Assembly (NCBI GenBank): GCA_964465375.1
Contig: CAYXIJ010000005.1
Span: 1 to 64,000 of the forward strand
From: CAJWKT01 sp964465375
GTDB lineage: Bacteria; Pseudomonadota; Gammaproteobacteria; Steroidobacterales; Rariloculaceae
Length of the DNA stretch: 64,000 nt
Direction of reading: 5' to 3'
Each line of letters starts with the position of its first letter. Position 1 is the first letter of the stretch. The notes beneath the pieces are model-generated. The model ran no database searches, was not told the origin of the DNA, and saw only the letters and a program-made list of their open reading frames with translations. A program made the translations under genes and the position numbers. Below, piece by piece: positions 15,654-24,218 of the stretch.

Positions 15654-17408
15654 TTAATCACCCATTGCGATGCCCTCTCGGCGAGGATCTGCGCCGCCCT
15701 GCAGCAACTTTCCGGTGGCCGTGTAATCAATGGTGATCCCATGCAGTCCACTGTTGAGGACTCGAGTACGCACCTCGTGGCCCAAAGCCTCAAGAGCATC
15801 TTGGTGCTGCTCAAGACCGGTAGAATTCTCAAGCTCTATTGGGCCTGTTTGTGCTAAAAAATGTGGTGCATCTATTGCCTCTTGAATGTTTCTCTCCCAA
15901 TCCAAAACACCGAGAAGCGCTTGAGTGACATAATTAATGATGCGCGTCCCACCTGGCGAACCGATTAGCACACGGAGCCGGCCATCAGTATCAAAAACCA
16001 TAGTAGGTGACATACTACTTAACGGTCTCTTGCCCGATTCAACTCGGTTCGCTACCGGCCTGCCGTCCCTTTCCGGTTGATACGAAAAATCAGTGAGCTG
16101 ATTGTTGAGAATAAATCCGCCGACCATCAATTGACTTCCAAATACCATCTGGATAGTGGTAGTCATAGAAACCCCTGCGCCCCATTGATCTACAACCGAG
16201 AAATGACTGGTTGAAGTCCAATCACTGTGAGCACCTGGAGAAAAATTCCATGCTGTCAGTTCACCCGGGGATCCCGGCTGAGGCTCCGACATAGCGCGTC
16301 CCAGTTTAATAAGCGATGCCCGCTCAGCTAGGTAAGACGGGCTTAAAAGCAACGAGACCGGTACATCGACAAAATTGTCATCCGCAAGATATAGATTTCG
16401 ATCTGCGTAGGCAAGACGGCTTGCCTCAGAAACAACATGGATTGCTTCAACTAAATTATCTCCCAAGCTAGCAATATCAAACTCCTGCAAAATACCCAAA
16501 ATTTGTTGCACTGTAATACCACCAGAAGAAGGCAACCGCGGACCACAAATTTTCCACTGACGGTATGGGGTACAAATTGGATCAAGCTTCTGTGCCGCGT
16601 AATTTTCCATGTCAGATAACGCAAGTCTTCCAGGGCGAATTGAGTTGCCGCTTACCGCTGCCACGATCTCTCGTGCAAGACCCCCTGAATACATCACTTC
16701 CGCGCCACCCTTGGCTAACTTCCGAAGTGTCTCCGCATAATCACGATTTACTAGAAGATGGCCAACCTTTTTAGGAGCACCATTATGATCGTAGTAATGT
16801 TGGGTAAAATATTCGGCCTCCGCCCTCTGTTGATACTGACTCAGCAAAAAATAAAGGCGACTTGAAATTTCAAATCCTTTTTCTGCAAGCTCGATGGCTG
16901 ATGTAAAAAGTTCTGGCCATGGTAATCGTCCATTTTCCTGATGAGCTTGCTCAAGCATACGCAAAACTCCTGGCACGCCTACGGACAGCCCCCCTATGGC
17001 ACTGTCCCGATACTCAATCGTTTGGCCATTTTGGTCCAAAAACATGTCAGGTGTAGCTAATGCAGGAGCCGTCTCGCGACCTTGATAGGTCACAATCCGA
17101 GCAGAATCTTCCGATGCTTCGGGCGCAGGGGAAAACAGCATGAAGGCGCCTCCCCCAATGCCGGACGATTGAGGCTCAACCATTGAAAGTACAAGCTGTA
17201 TTGCAATGGCAGCATCCACCGCATTTCCACCAGCTCTCAGAATCTCAAGGCCCGCTTCTGTAGCCCAAGGATTTGCAGTGACAACCATTTGTTGAGTCGA
17301 CTGAACAGGCTCGTCAGCTTCAATCGGAGTAACAAATGCAAGTACCCCAACCAGCACCGCAACACCTATTCGCCTACAAAACCTAGAATGAGCAGGAAAT
17401 ACAATCAC
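15654..17408 (-). CDS. ggt: gamma-glutamyltransferase
   Basis: GGT is a periplasmic enzyme that removes the gamma-glutamyl group from glutathione and similar compounds. It has an N-terminal signal peptide (RRIGVAVLVGVLAFVTPIEA) and 584 residues. It matures by self-cleavage at the nucleophilic Thr in the TSHFSVVD motif, here Thr400. Other family blocks are GGNAVDAAIAIQLVLSMVEPQSSGIGGGAF, YQGRETAP, PSSGGITVQQIL and the substrate-binding LSSMSPTMVFD. The start is GTG at 17408, with only a weak ribosome binding site. It follows coaD by 31 nt on the same strand and may share its transcript. A glutathione reductase sits at 55.7 kb. Confidence 0.95.
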   Translation of the reverse strand: MIVFPAHSRFCRRIGVAVLVGVLAFVTPIEADEPVQSTQQMVVTANPWATEAGLEILRAGGNAVDAAIAIQLVLSMVEPQSSGIGGGAFMLFSPAPEASEDSARIVTYQGRETAPALATPDMFLDQNGQTIEYRDSAIGGLSVGVPGVLRMLEQAHQENGRLPWPELFTSAIELAEKGFEISSRLYFLLSQYQQRAEAEYFTQHYYDHNGAPKKVGHLLVNRDYAETLRKLAKGGAEVMYSGGLAREIVAAVSGNSIRPGRLALSDMENYAAQKLDPICTPYRQWKICGPRLPSSGGITVQQILGILQEFDIASLGDNLVEAIHVVSEASRLAYADRNLYLADDNFVDVPVSLLLSPSYLAERASLIKLGRAMSEPQPGSPGELTAWNFSPGAHSDWTSTSHFSVVDQWGAGVSMTTTIQMVFGSQLMVGGFILNNQLTDFSYQPERDGRPVANRVESGKRPLSSMSPTMVFDTDGRLRVLIGSPGGTRIINYVTQALLGVLDWERNIQEAIDAPHFLAQTGPIELENSTGLEQHQDALEALGHEVRTRVLNSGLHGITIDYTATGKLLQGGADPRREGIAMGD

Positions 17409-17439
17409 GGGTAAACACCATGCACTACAGGAAAAATCG

Positions 17440-17937
17440 TTAACGGGCCTTCTTTTTTTTCAGTTTCTTCTGGACACAAGGATGAACGAAAGATGATAGA
17501 TCTCCACCGAATTCTGCAATTTCCCGAATTAGGCTGGATGATATAAAAGAGTTGTGTATTTGGGGTGCTAAAAAAACCGTATCCACTGCCTCAGCAAGGT
17601 GTCGATTCATGGTAGCGAGTTGAAATTCGTATTCGAAATCACCAGCTACCCTAACCCCCCTTACAATACACCCAAGTCCATTTGTTTTAGCAAACTCGAC
17701 CGTCAGGCCATCGTAGCTCATTATCTTTACGGCAACCAAGTCACTCAACACTTGTTCCACTAGATCGACCCGCTCCTGCAAAGAAAACATAGGTTCCTTG
17801 GAAGGATTTTCGGCAATCGCAACGATAAGCGGATCAAACAGAACGGCAGCACGACGGATCAAATCTTCATGCCCCCGAGTAATAGGGTCAAAGGTACCTG
17901 GCAATACCGCGCCGATGCTCATAGTTAAAAATACCAT
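17440..17937 (-). CDS. coaD: pantetheine-phosphate adenylyltransferase
   Basis: CoaD adenylates 4'-phosphopantetheine to dephospho-CoA. The nucleotidyltransferase motif PGTFDPITRGHEDLI with the TxGH histidine is near the N-terminus, and NRHLAEAVDTVFL and ISSSLIREIAEFGGD follow. I keep ATG 17937 because GGGGAA lies well placed upstream, giving 165 residues. An internal ATG at 17922 would give 160 residues, closer to the E. coli 159, and cannot be excluded. The next gene upstream on this strand is rsmD, a common partnership. Confidence 0.96.
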   Translation of the reverse strand: MVFLTMSIGAVLPGTFDPITRGHEDLIRRAAVLFDPLIVAIAENPSKEPMFSLQERVDLVEQVLSDLVAVKIMSYDGLTVEFAKTNGLGCIVRGVRVAGDFEYEFQLATMNRHLAEAVDTVFLAPQIHNSFISSSLIREIAEFGGDLSSFVHPCVQKKLKKKKAR

Positions 17938-17992
17938 GTTGGCTGTTTCCCCATTCTAGCTCCCGCAGCCCTGTCCGTCATGTTATTAGCCA

Positions 17993-18559
17993 CTAAACAG
18001 AGATTAATCCGTAACTCACCTTCCCCGCTCGGCTTTCTCGCCAAATTTTTCCGAGTCCGCTAACTGAAGATATTCCCTCAGTGCTTGGTCTTTCCACATA
18101 AATCAATGCACTGCGTCCACACCAAACCGGGAGCAAATCCACTAAGGCCACTAGAGACATTTCATATGGGGGATCCAAAAAAACAATATCGAAACAATCC
18201 TCTTTTGGATCGACTAGAAAATTTGTAACTTCTTCTTCAACAATTTTAGCCCTAGCATTAAGCCGCTTTGCATGCCTCCCCAGTGAAGCTAGAAGTGCTG
18301 GATCTCGCTCCACAAACCAAGTTTCGTCGGCTCCCCGTGACAATGCCTCAAAACCGAGCGCGCCGGTACCAGCAAAAAGATCTAAGCAACGCGCACCTGA
18401 TAAATCATTGGCTAACCAATTAAATAAAGTCTCTCGAACCCTGTCCGGTGTAGGTTTTACCGATGTGTTGGCTGGAAAATCCAGTCGCATTCCGCGCCAT
18501 TCACCACCGATGATTCGTACAGCGTTTCGATGTTTTCTGGCTGCTCGCTTTTTTGTCAT
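17993..18559 (-). CDS. rsmD: 16S rRNA (guanine(966)-N(2))-methyltransferase
   Basis: RsmD methylates G966 of 16S rRNA. The 188 residues show the N-terminal RIIGGEWRG, the SAM-binding CLDLFAGTGALGFEALSRGA and the catalytic DIVFLDPPYEMS (DPPY). It lies divergent to ftsE and upstream of coaD on the same strand. In many relatives ftsY lies between rsmD and ftsE; here there are only 195 bp of non-coding sequence. Confidence 0.96.
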   Translation of the reverse strand: MTKKRAARKHRNAVRIIGGEWRGMRLDFPANTSVKPTPDRVRETLFNWLANDLSGARCLDLFAGTGALGFEALSRGADETWFVERDPALLASLGRHAKRLNARAKIVEEEVTNFLVDPKEDCFDIVFLDPPYEMSLVALVDLLPVWCGRSALIYVERPSTEGISSVSGLGKIWRESRAGKVSYGLISV

Positions 18560-18754
18560 TAACTATAAACCCTACTTTGGCTACCAATGAATGCCCTAAT
18601 ACGAACCCCGAAGCAAGGGTCCGGCTATAATTCTATGCAACCGGCCATGATACGCTCGACACCGACTCTCGTAATGCTAAAAAACAAAAACCGACAAAAC
18701 ATGTCAAGGCTGGAGAAATAAATCGCTTAATCAACATTGAGGGGCTATGAAACT

Positions 18755-19444
18755 GTGATTCATTTCGAGAATGTATACAAACGCTACCCAAACGGCAGGG
18801 AAGCACTTAAAGGTATTAGTTTCCAAATGGACAAAGGAAATATAGCTTTTCTAACAGGCCCTTCTGGTGCTGGTAAAAGTACGGTGCTCAAACTCATAGC
18901 ACTGATAGAGAGACCAAGCCGAGGTACAGTATTAATCAACAGCCAAAACACGTCCCGAATGCACCGTCGCCGCATACCATATTTTCGCCGTCAGATTGGA
19001 ACCATTTTTCAGGATCATAAACTGCTTTATGACCGAACGGTCTTTGATAACGTAGCCCTGCCGTTGGTCATTGCCAGGCTACAACACCGGGAAATAGCCC
19101 GACGGGTACGCGCATCCCTAGACCAAGTCGGCTTACTGAGGCACGAACAGCAATTACCACTTGGTCTTTCAGCTGGTGAGCAACAACGAGTAGGGATTGC
19201 TCGTGCGATAGCTGGTAGACCAGAGCTAGTCATTGCTGATGAGCCTACTGGCAACCTAGACCCAACGCTATCTTTAGAAATCATGCAGCTCTTTATGCGA
19301 TTTAATGAAGTGGGGGTCACTATCCTAATCGCGACCCATGATCTAAAACTCATCGATCGCCTAGGCCAAAACCAATTTAAGCTACTGGATGGTAAATTGA
19401 TGAATGGATCCGACGATTCCTTAGGGGTAGTTACTCAAGCATGA
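18755..19444 (+). CDS. ftsE: cell division ATP-binding protein FtsE
   Basis: FtsE is the ATPase of the FtsEX complex, which sits at the divisome and controls septal peptidoglycan hydrolases through EnvC-type activators. I choose GTG at 18755 because it begins the family N-terminus (VIHFENVYKRYPNGREAL) and has GAGGGG ten bases upstream. An in-frame TTG lies at 18737. Walker A is LTGPSGAGKST, the signature is LSAGEQQRVGIARA (Ala where LSGGEQQR is usual), and Walker B is LVIADEPTGNLDP. The protein is 229 residues, against 222 in E. coli. Its last codon overlaps the ftsX ATG by 4 nt. Confidence 0.96.
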   Translation: MIHFENVYKRYPNGREALKGISFQMDKGNIAFLTGPSGAGKSTVLKLIALIERPSRGTVLINSQNTSRMHRRRIPYFRRQIGTIFQDHKLLYDRTVFDNVALPLVIARLQHREIARRVRASLDQVGLLRHEQQLPLGLSAGEQQRVGIARAIAGRPELVIADEPTGNLDPTLSLEIMQLFMRFNEVGVTILIATHDLKLIDRLGQNQFKLLDGKLMNGSDDSLGVVTQA

Positions 19445-20361
19445 TTAAATTTCTTATTCATTATTGGTCCATCCACCTTCAGAATTTTCTGGGGGCATTC
19501 GGACGTCTATCGCGACAACCATTGAGCAGTCTAATGACGATTTCCGTGATCGCCATTGCTCTAGCATTGCCCGCTGGATTGCGTGTACTCCTGACTAATG
19601 TTGAACTCTTGAGCAATGCTTGGGAAAGGACAACTGATTTGTCGGTCTATCTGAAAATGGACGTCGATGAATTTGAAGCTCAGCGCCTGGCAACCGAAGT
19701 AGAATCGAGAAACGACGTTAGCCAAGTGCAGCTAATAAATAGCGATCAAGCATTAGAGGAATTTCGCACCTACTCAGGCCTTGGCGTAGCCCTAGAGGCC
19801 CTAGAAGCAAACCCCCTTCCCCACTCTCTTGTAATAAGACCTGCCGGTGGCATCCAAGACAACGTAGAAGAGCTGGTTAATGTACTGGAATCGTTGGATC
19901 AAACAGCTTTCGTACAACTGGATACAGATTGGGTGGAAAGGCTGCGAGGGATTCTGGAATTGACTCGGTACTTAGTTGATTTTGCTACCGCCCTACTTGG
20001 GCTAACAGTCATATTGGTGATAGGAAATACTATTCGCCTAGAAATCGGTGGCCGACGCGACGAGATTGAGGTTGTGAAGCTAGTTGGCGGAAGCGATGGT
20101 TTTGTAAGACGTCCCTTTCTTTACCTAGGTTTCTTGTACGGCCTCCTTGGAGGACTGATGGCAGGGTGCTTGATCGCTCTTTCTTTGTTGCTCCTAGGAG
20201 AGCCAGCTAATTCCCTGGCAGCACTGTACGACTCCGACTATCAAATCAGTGGGCTCACGCTTCCTGAGACAGCACTACTTTTAGGGGCTGGCGCAGCCCT
20301 AGGATGGGCAGGAGCTGGCTTGGCTGCGGTGCGTCATTTGCGCGCCTTTGAGCCTACATAA
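19441..20361 (+). CDS. ftsX: cell division permease-like protein FtsX
   Basis: FtsX is the membrane partner of FtsE. The 306 residues show the short cytoplasmic N-terminus, a first membrane helix (MTISVIAIALALPAGLRVLL), a periplasmic domain of about 110 residues (with SDQALEEFRTYSGLGVALEAL) and three C-terminal helices (YLVDFATALLGLTVILVIGNTIRLEI, the YLGFLYGLLGGLMAGCLIALSLLLL segment, and ETALLLGAGAALGWAGAGLAAV). The ATG overlaps the ftsE stop as ATGA, so the two are translationally coupled. Confidence 0.96.
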   Translation: MIKFLIHYWSIHLQNFLGAFGRLSRQPLSSLMTISVIAIALALPAGLRVLLTNVELLSNAWERTTDLSVYLKMDVDEFEAQRLATEVESRNDVSQVQLINSDQALEEFRTYSGLGVALEALEANPLPHSLVIRPAGGIQDNVEELVNVLESLDQTAFVQLDTDWVERLRGILELTRYLVDFATALLGLTVILVIGNTIRLEIGGRRDEIEVVKLVGGSDGFVRRPFLYLGFLYGLLGGLMAGCLIALSLLLLGEPANSLAALYDSDYQISGLTLPETALLLGAGAALGWAGAGLAAVRHLRAFEPT

Positions 20362-20414
20362 CACCTGATTTATCAGCAAAAATGTGTTGAATTTCCTAGA
20401 AAAAGGATTAATGG

Positions 20415-20441
20415 TTAGCACTCTCCAATATAGAGTGCTAA
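20415..20441 (+). promoter_or_regulatory. CIRCE operator upstream of rpoH (predicted HrcA site)
   Basis: The sequence TTAGCACTC, nine bases (TCCAATATA), then GAGTGCTAA is a perfect 9-9-9 CIRCE inverted repeat, the known binding site of the heat-labile repressor HrcA. It ends 29 bp before the rpoH GTG, between the ribosome binding site (TAGGAGG, from about 20456) and the ftsX stop, where it would overlap the promoter or 5' end of the rpoH transcript. It could also act as a stable hairpin in the leader mRNA. hrcA is not in this window. Confidence 0.9.
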
Positions 20442-20470
20442 TATTGTATCTTCGTAGGAGGTAATAGCCT

Positions 20471-21325
20471 GTGACGAATATAGTAGCCCTCAAAGATAAC
20501 GAGGCCGTCCTTTCCGGACCAATTGGAAGCTTAGATAGCTACATCCAGGCTGCAGGCGCTATTCCTATTCTGAGTGCAGAGGAGGAATTCAAGCTTGCTA
20601 CCCAACTCCAGAAAGACGGTGACCTAGAAGCCGCACAACGTCTGGTTCTGTCACATCTGCGCTTTGTTGTCCACATTGCGCGGGGCTATTCCGGTTACGG
20701 ACTACAACTGAGTGACCTGGTTCAGGAAGGCAATGTTGGTCTTATGAAGGCAGTAAAGCGCTTTGATCCTGCTGTTGGGGTTCGGCTCGTGTCGTTCGCG
20801 GTTCATTGGATTCGGGCAGAGATACACGAATTCGTCTTAAAAAATTGGCGTCAGGTGAAGGTAGCAACAACCAAAGCTCAAAGAAAACTTTTTTTTAACC
20901 TGCGTGGCGCAAAGAAACACCTAGGCTGGCTGTCCGCGGCTGAAACTGCAGCCGTCGCCCAAGACCTTGGTGTTAGCGTCCAAGAGGTTACTAGGATGGA
21001 GCAACGTCTGGCGGGTCGCGATCTCTCTTTTGATCCTTCCCCATGTGAAGACGAGGAATTCGCACCATCAGCCTACTTGCCTAGCCCTGACAGCGATCCG
21101 GCTGAGGCAGTAGAACGGCATGACTGGCAGAGGGATTCTCACGAACGTTTGGCACTCGCTTTGGGTGGACTAGATAAGCGAAGCCAAGATATTGTTAGAC
21201 GACGCTGGCTCGGTGAAAAAAAATCCACCCTGCACGAGTTAGCATCTGAATACCAAGTTTCTGCTGAGCGTATTCGTCAAATCGAAGTAAATGCCATCAG
21301 TAAACTCAAGGGACTCATGGGGTAA
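20471..21325 (+). CDS. rpoH: RNA polymerase sigma-32 factor (heat shock)
   Basis: RpoH directs transcription of heat-shock genes. The 284 residues match the family throughout: region 2 (DLVQEGNVGLMKAVKRFDP, then RLVSFAVHWIRAEIHEFVLKNWR), the diagnostic RpoH box QRKLFFNLR, and region 4 (STLHELASEYQVSAERIRQIEV). The start is GTG at 20471 with a strong GTAGGAGG Shine-Dalgarno. A perfect CIRCE operator lies just upstream, implying HrcA control in addition to the usual translational thermosensing and DnaK/FtsH-mediated turnover. A PdsR-type response regulator follows 47 bp downstream on the same strand. Confidence 0.97.
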   Translation: MTNIVALKDNEAVLSGPIGSLDSYIQAAGAIPILSAEEEFKLATQLQKDGDLEAAQRLVLSHLRFVVHIARGYSGYGLQLSDLVQEGNVGLMKAVKRFDPAVGVRLVSFAVHWIRAEIHEFVLKNWRQVKVATTKAQRKLFFNLRGAKKHLGWLSAAETAAVAQDLGVSVQEVTRMEQRLAGRDLSFDPSPCEDEEFAPSAYLPSPDSDPAEAVERHDWQRDSHERLALALGGLDKRSQDIVRRRWLGEKKSTLHELASEYQVSAERIRQIEVNAISKLKGLMG

Positions 21326-21372
21326 GTAGGGCGAACAGCCGTGACTCTTTGCAAGGGTGTACACTCTAAGGT

Positions 21373-22104
21373 ATGCCGAGAAAGTTCGTTGCCATTGTTG
21401 AAGATCAAACAGATGTGCAGAACAATTATGTCGATGCACTGCGCCGAGAAGGTTATAGGGCCCGAGGTTACGATAGCGGAGAAAAGGCCTTAGAGGCGTT
21501 TCAGAATAAACTTCCAGACCTGGTCATTATCGACATAAATCTAGGCGAAGGAATAGACGGACTTGATCTCTGTGCAGAGCTTCGGTCTCGTTCTGAAACG
21601 TTACCGATCATGATCCTGACGGCTAAAGATGGTGAGATCAACCAAGCGGCTGGCCTTACCAGGGGAGCCGATGATTATATAACCAAGAGTACGAGTCTCG
21701 ATCTTATAATGATTAGGATCCGGGTCTTGCTTCGCAGAACAGAGGCGCTAAAAAATCCGCGAGTGGATCAAGAAAGGGTACTCAATGAAGGTTCACTGAA
21801 ACTGGACCTTGTTCGGATAGAAGCAGAATGGAAAGAGGTGCCCGTAGAGCTCAATTTGACAGAGTTCTGGATCGTTCAATTGCTGGCGAGTCAGCCAGGG
21901 CGTCCTTTTAGTCGCAGTGAGCTCATGAATGCGCCGGTCAATGCTGATCCACGCTGGGATAACAGAGACCGAAATATAGTCCTAGAAAATGCATCGGTCA
22001 CGCAACAAATAAAACGCGTACGTGCGCGTTTTATTGCTGTAGATCAAGACTTCGATGCTATTCAAACTGTCTATGGCCGTGGGTATCGCTGGATGTCTGG
22101 GTAA
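21373..22104 (+). CDS. pdsR: response regulator of the proteobacterial dedicated sortase type (PdsR-like)
   Basis: This is a 243-residue OmpR/PhoB-like regulator. The receiver domain (about 1-125) has phospho-acceptor Asp54 in LVIIDINLGEGIDG, Thr/Lys switch positions (ILTAKD, DDYITKSTS), and a C-terminal winged-helix DNA-binding domain ending VYGRGYRWMSG. Its receiver sequence and its pairing with the adjacent unusual kinase match my recollection of the family described as the proteobacterial dedicated sortase system response regulator (TIGR03787). No sortase or LPXTG-type target is in this window. It starts 47 bp after rpoH and may be co-transcribed with it. Four bases separate its stop from the kinase ATG. 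Confidence 0.75.
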   Translation: MPRKFVAIVEDQTDVQNNYVDALRREGYRARGYDSGEKALEAFQNKLPDLVIIDINLGEGIDGLDLCAELRSRSETLPIMILTAKDGEINQAAGLTRGADDYITKSTSLDLIMIRIRVLLRRTEALKNPRVDQERVLNEGSLKLDLVRIEAEWKEVPVELNLTEFWIVQLLASQPGRPFSRSELMNAPVNADPRWDNRDRNIVLENASVTQQIKRVRARFIAVDQDFDAIQTVYGRGYRWMSG

Positions 22105-22108
22105 CCAC

Positions 22109-24205
22109 ATGTCGTTGCGTTTCAAGTTCTCATTCGGTGGCCTGCTCGTCCTCATAATTCCTTGGATCAATTACCTGTACATCCAAGAAATGGAGAGCAT
22201 ACTTCGTGGCGGCTTGGAGCACTCTGCGCTTGCAGAGGTGACGAGGATAGCCCAAGAACTTGCAAACCCCGAATTTTCCCTGGCCGGACTTCCCACCGAA
22301 ACCCAAGTACCCGAGGACTCCGAATCTGGCCGCCAAACAATATATGCCCACCCTCTATCATCAACACCGGCAATTGACGGTCGACGGGATGACTGGGTTC
22401 CGGACATAAATTTTGGGACCACCTTAGTCGAAAAGCACCAGTATTGGGCCGGCACAACAAATCGCAACCTCTATCTCTTTTTCGATGTTGTGGACACTCA
22501 GCAGGTTTTTGAGGATCCCCAGGCAGGGACAAGTGGTGACCGAGTTGTTTTACACCTCGGCGCACGGAATCGGTTTCTGGTATTCAGTACTAGCACTGCT
22601 GAAAGTCTGGTGATTCCACATTACACGGCCCCAGGCAATTTCTCGCCGATAGATGAATACAGGCAAGATTCACACGGATATTTCAGGCAAACACAAAAAG
22701 GCTACTCGCTCGAGTTACAGGTTCCTCTTGCCCAGGTGGGAGAAACTCTGGGCCTATCGGTTATTGAAGTAGATCCGGAACCAAAATCAACCCCAGACAT
22801 GAAATATGACCTCCTCGGATGGTTTCCGGACACGGCTGAGTTTAAAAAAAAGAATATACCTCGATTTCGCCATCAGCCCGCAGACCTCTATGATCTAGCC
22901 ACTAACCGATTTAGGGGAACTGACAGACGCCTAAGATTCGTGGACAGCAATGGATGGATATCGTTTGACGAAGGACAACCGGCGATCATCGCAGACATCA
23001 TATCTGGAGAACCACCGATCGACGTCACAACACTACCAGAACTGGTTGTGGGTTGGATTCTCCGTCGCGGCGATTCATCCTACCGGAACATGGAGGATCC
23101 CCCGGGACGTATAGCGGATGAGGCCCTTCGTGAAGCACTCGAGGGCCAAGAATCGGTAGCCTGGTACAGGCGTGAGACAAATAGCAGTGCCACCTTGGCA
23201 GCAGCCGCGCCTATTTATGCCACAGATGGCATGGGTATTCGGGGTGCAGTGATCCTTGAGCAGGGAAGTGAGTATTTAACGCTAGCCGATGCAGAATTAG
23301 TGCGGTTCATGGGCCTAACTTTATTAACAAGCCTGATCATTGTTGTCTTTCTGGCGAGCTACAGTGCCCGTCTGGCTGGAAGAATCCGTCGGCTGGCTGG
23401 CACTGCTGAAACAGTGCTAAGTCCCGAAGGCGAAATCGCGTTCGACATGCCCGGCCGCAAAGCACATGACGAAATTGGGGGTTTAGCTCGTAGTTTTACT
23501 ACTGTTTTAGAGAGTTTGCACGGGTACACAGAGTATTTGCGTACCCTAAAAAGAACACTCGTCCATGAACTGCGCACGCCGCTCAGCAAAATATTTACAT
23601 CTTTGGAAAATCTAGAGCACGAACCAGCCAGTGACTTACAGCTACGTTACCTAAAACGTCTCAGGCGCGGTACCGAACACCTCGAAAATATTCTCAATCG
23701 CATGGCCGAAGCTAATCAAGTGGAACGGACTATCGAAGATGAGCCAAAAGAAGTAGTTAACTTGAAGCAGCTTCTCGAAGTTGCCATAAGAACGTACCGG
23801 GATATTCATGCAGATCGCGTATTCGAATGGCAATGCACATTATCATCTGCAACGATATTAGGATCGCCGGATTTAATGATACAGATGCTCGACAAGCTAG
23901 TTAATAATGCGGTCGATTTCAGCCCGCCGGGCAGCAAAATCGGGGTGGAACTTGAAAGGATCGGCAAAGAACTTTGTATCTCAATCAGCAATCGAGGTCC
24001 TGTCCTTCCACAAACTATGCGTGACAAGCTTTTTGATTCTTTGGTTTCAGTGCGAGAAGGCAACAGGGAAGGCGAACATCTAGGGCTGGGTCTATACATC
24101 GTGGGGCTGATTGTTGAATTTCATGAGGGTAGGCGCTGGGCAGATAATCTTCCCGATGGTAACGGCGTAATTTTCAAGATTTACCTGCCAGTTACGTCTA
24201 GTTAG
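22109..24205 (+). CDS. pdsS: sensor histidine kinase of the proteobacterial dedicated sortase type (PdsS-like)
   Basis: A membrane kinase of 698 residues from ATG 22109; an earlier in-frame start at 22055 overlaps pdsR and lacks support. The order is: membrane helix at about 8-24; a large periplasmic region holding a CBM9-like/DOMON-like beta domain (about 75-210, including AIDGRRDDWVPD and RNLYLFFDVVDTQ); a second helix at about 397-418; HAMP linker; the phosphorylated His486 in LVHELRTPLSK; and an ATPase domain with NAVDFSPPGSKI and GLGLYIV. This architecture matches what I recall of TIGR03785. The sugar-binding-like sensor suggests an envelope or carbohydrate signal; the ligand is unknown. 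Confidence 0.78.
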   Translation: MSLRFKFSFGGLLVLIIPWINYLYIQEMESILRGGLEHSALAEVTRIAQELANPEFSLAGLPTETQVPEDSESGRQTIYAHPLSSTPAIDGRRDDWVPDINFGTTLVEKHQYWAGTTNRNLYLFFDVVDTQQVFEDPQAGTSGDRVVLHLGARNRFLVFSTSTAESLVIPHYTAPGNFSPIDEYRQDSHGYFRQTQKGYSLELQVPLAQVGETLGLSVIEVDPEPKSTPDMKYDLLGWFPDTAEFKKKNIPRFRHQPADLYDLATNRFRGTDRRLRFVDSNGWISFDEGQPAIIADIISGEPPIDVTTLPELVVGWILRRGDSSYRNMEDPPGRIADEALREALEGQESVAWYRRETNSSATLAAAAPIYATDGMGIRGAVILEQGSEYLTLADAELVRFMGLTLLTSLIIVVFLASYSARLAGRIRRLAGTAETVLSPEGEIAFDMPGRKAHDEIGGLARSFTTVLESLHGYTEYLRTLKRTLVHELRTPLSKIFTSLENLEHEPASDLQLRYLKRLRRGTEHLENILNRMAEANQVERTIEDEPKEVVNLKQLLEVAIRTYRDIHADRVFEWQCTLSSATILGSPDLMIQMLDKLVNNAVDFSPPGSKIGVELERIGKELCISISNRGPVLPQTMRDKLFDSLVSVREGNREGEHLGLGLYIVGLIVEFHEGRRWADNLPDGNGVIFKIYLPVTSS

Positions 24206-24218
24206 TTTTTGCAAAAAG

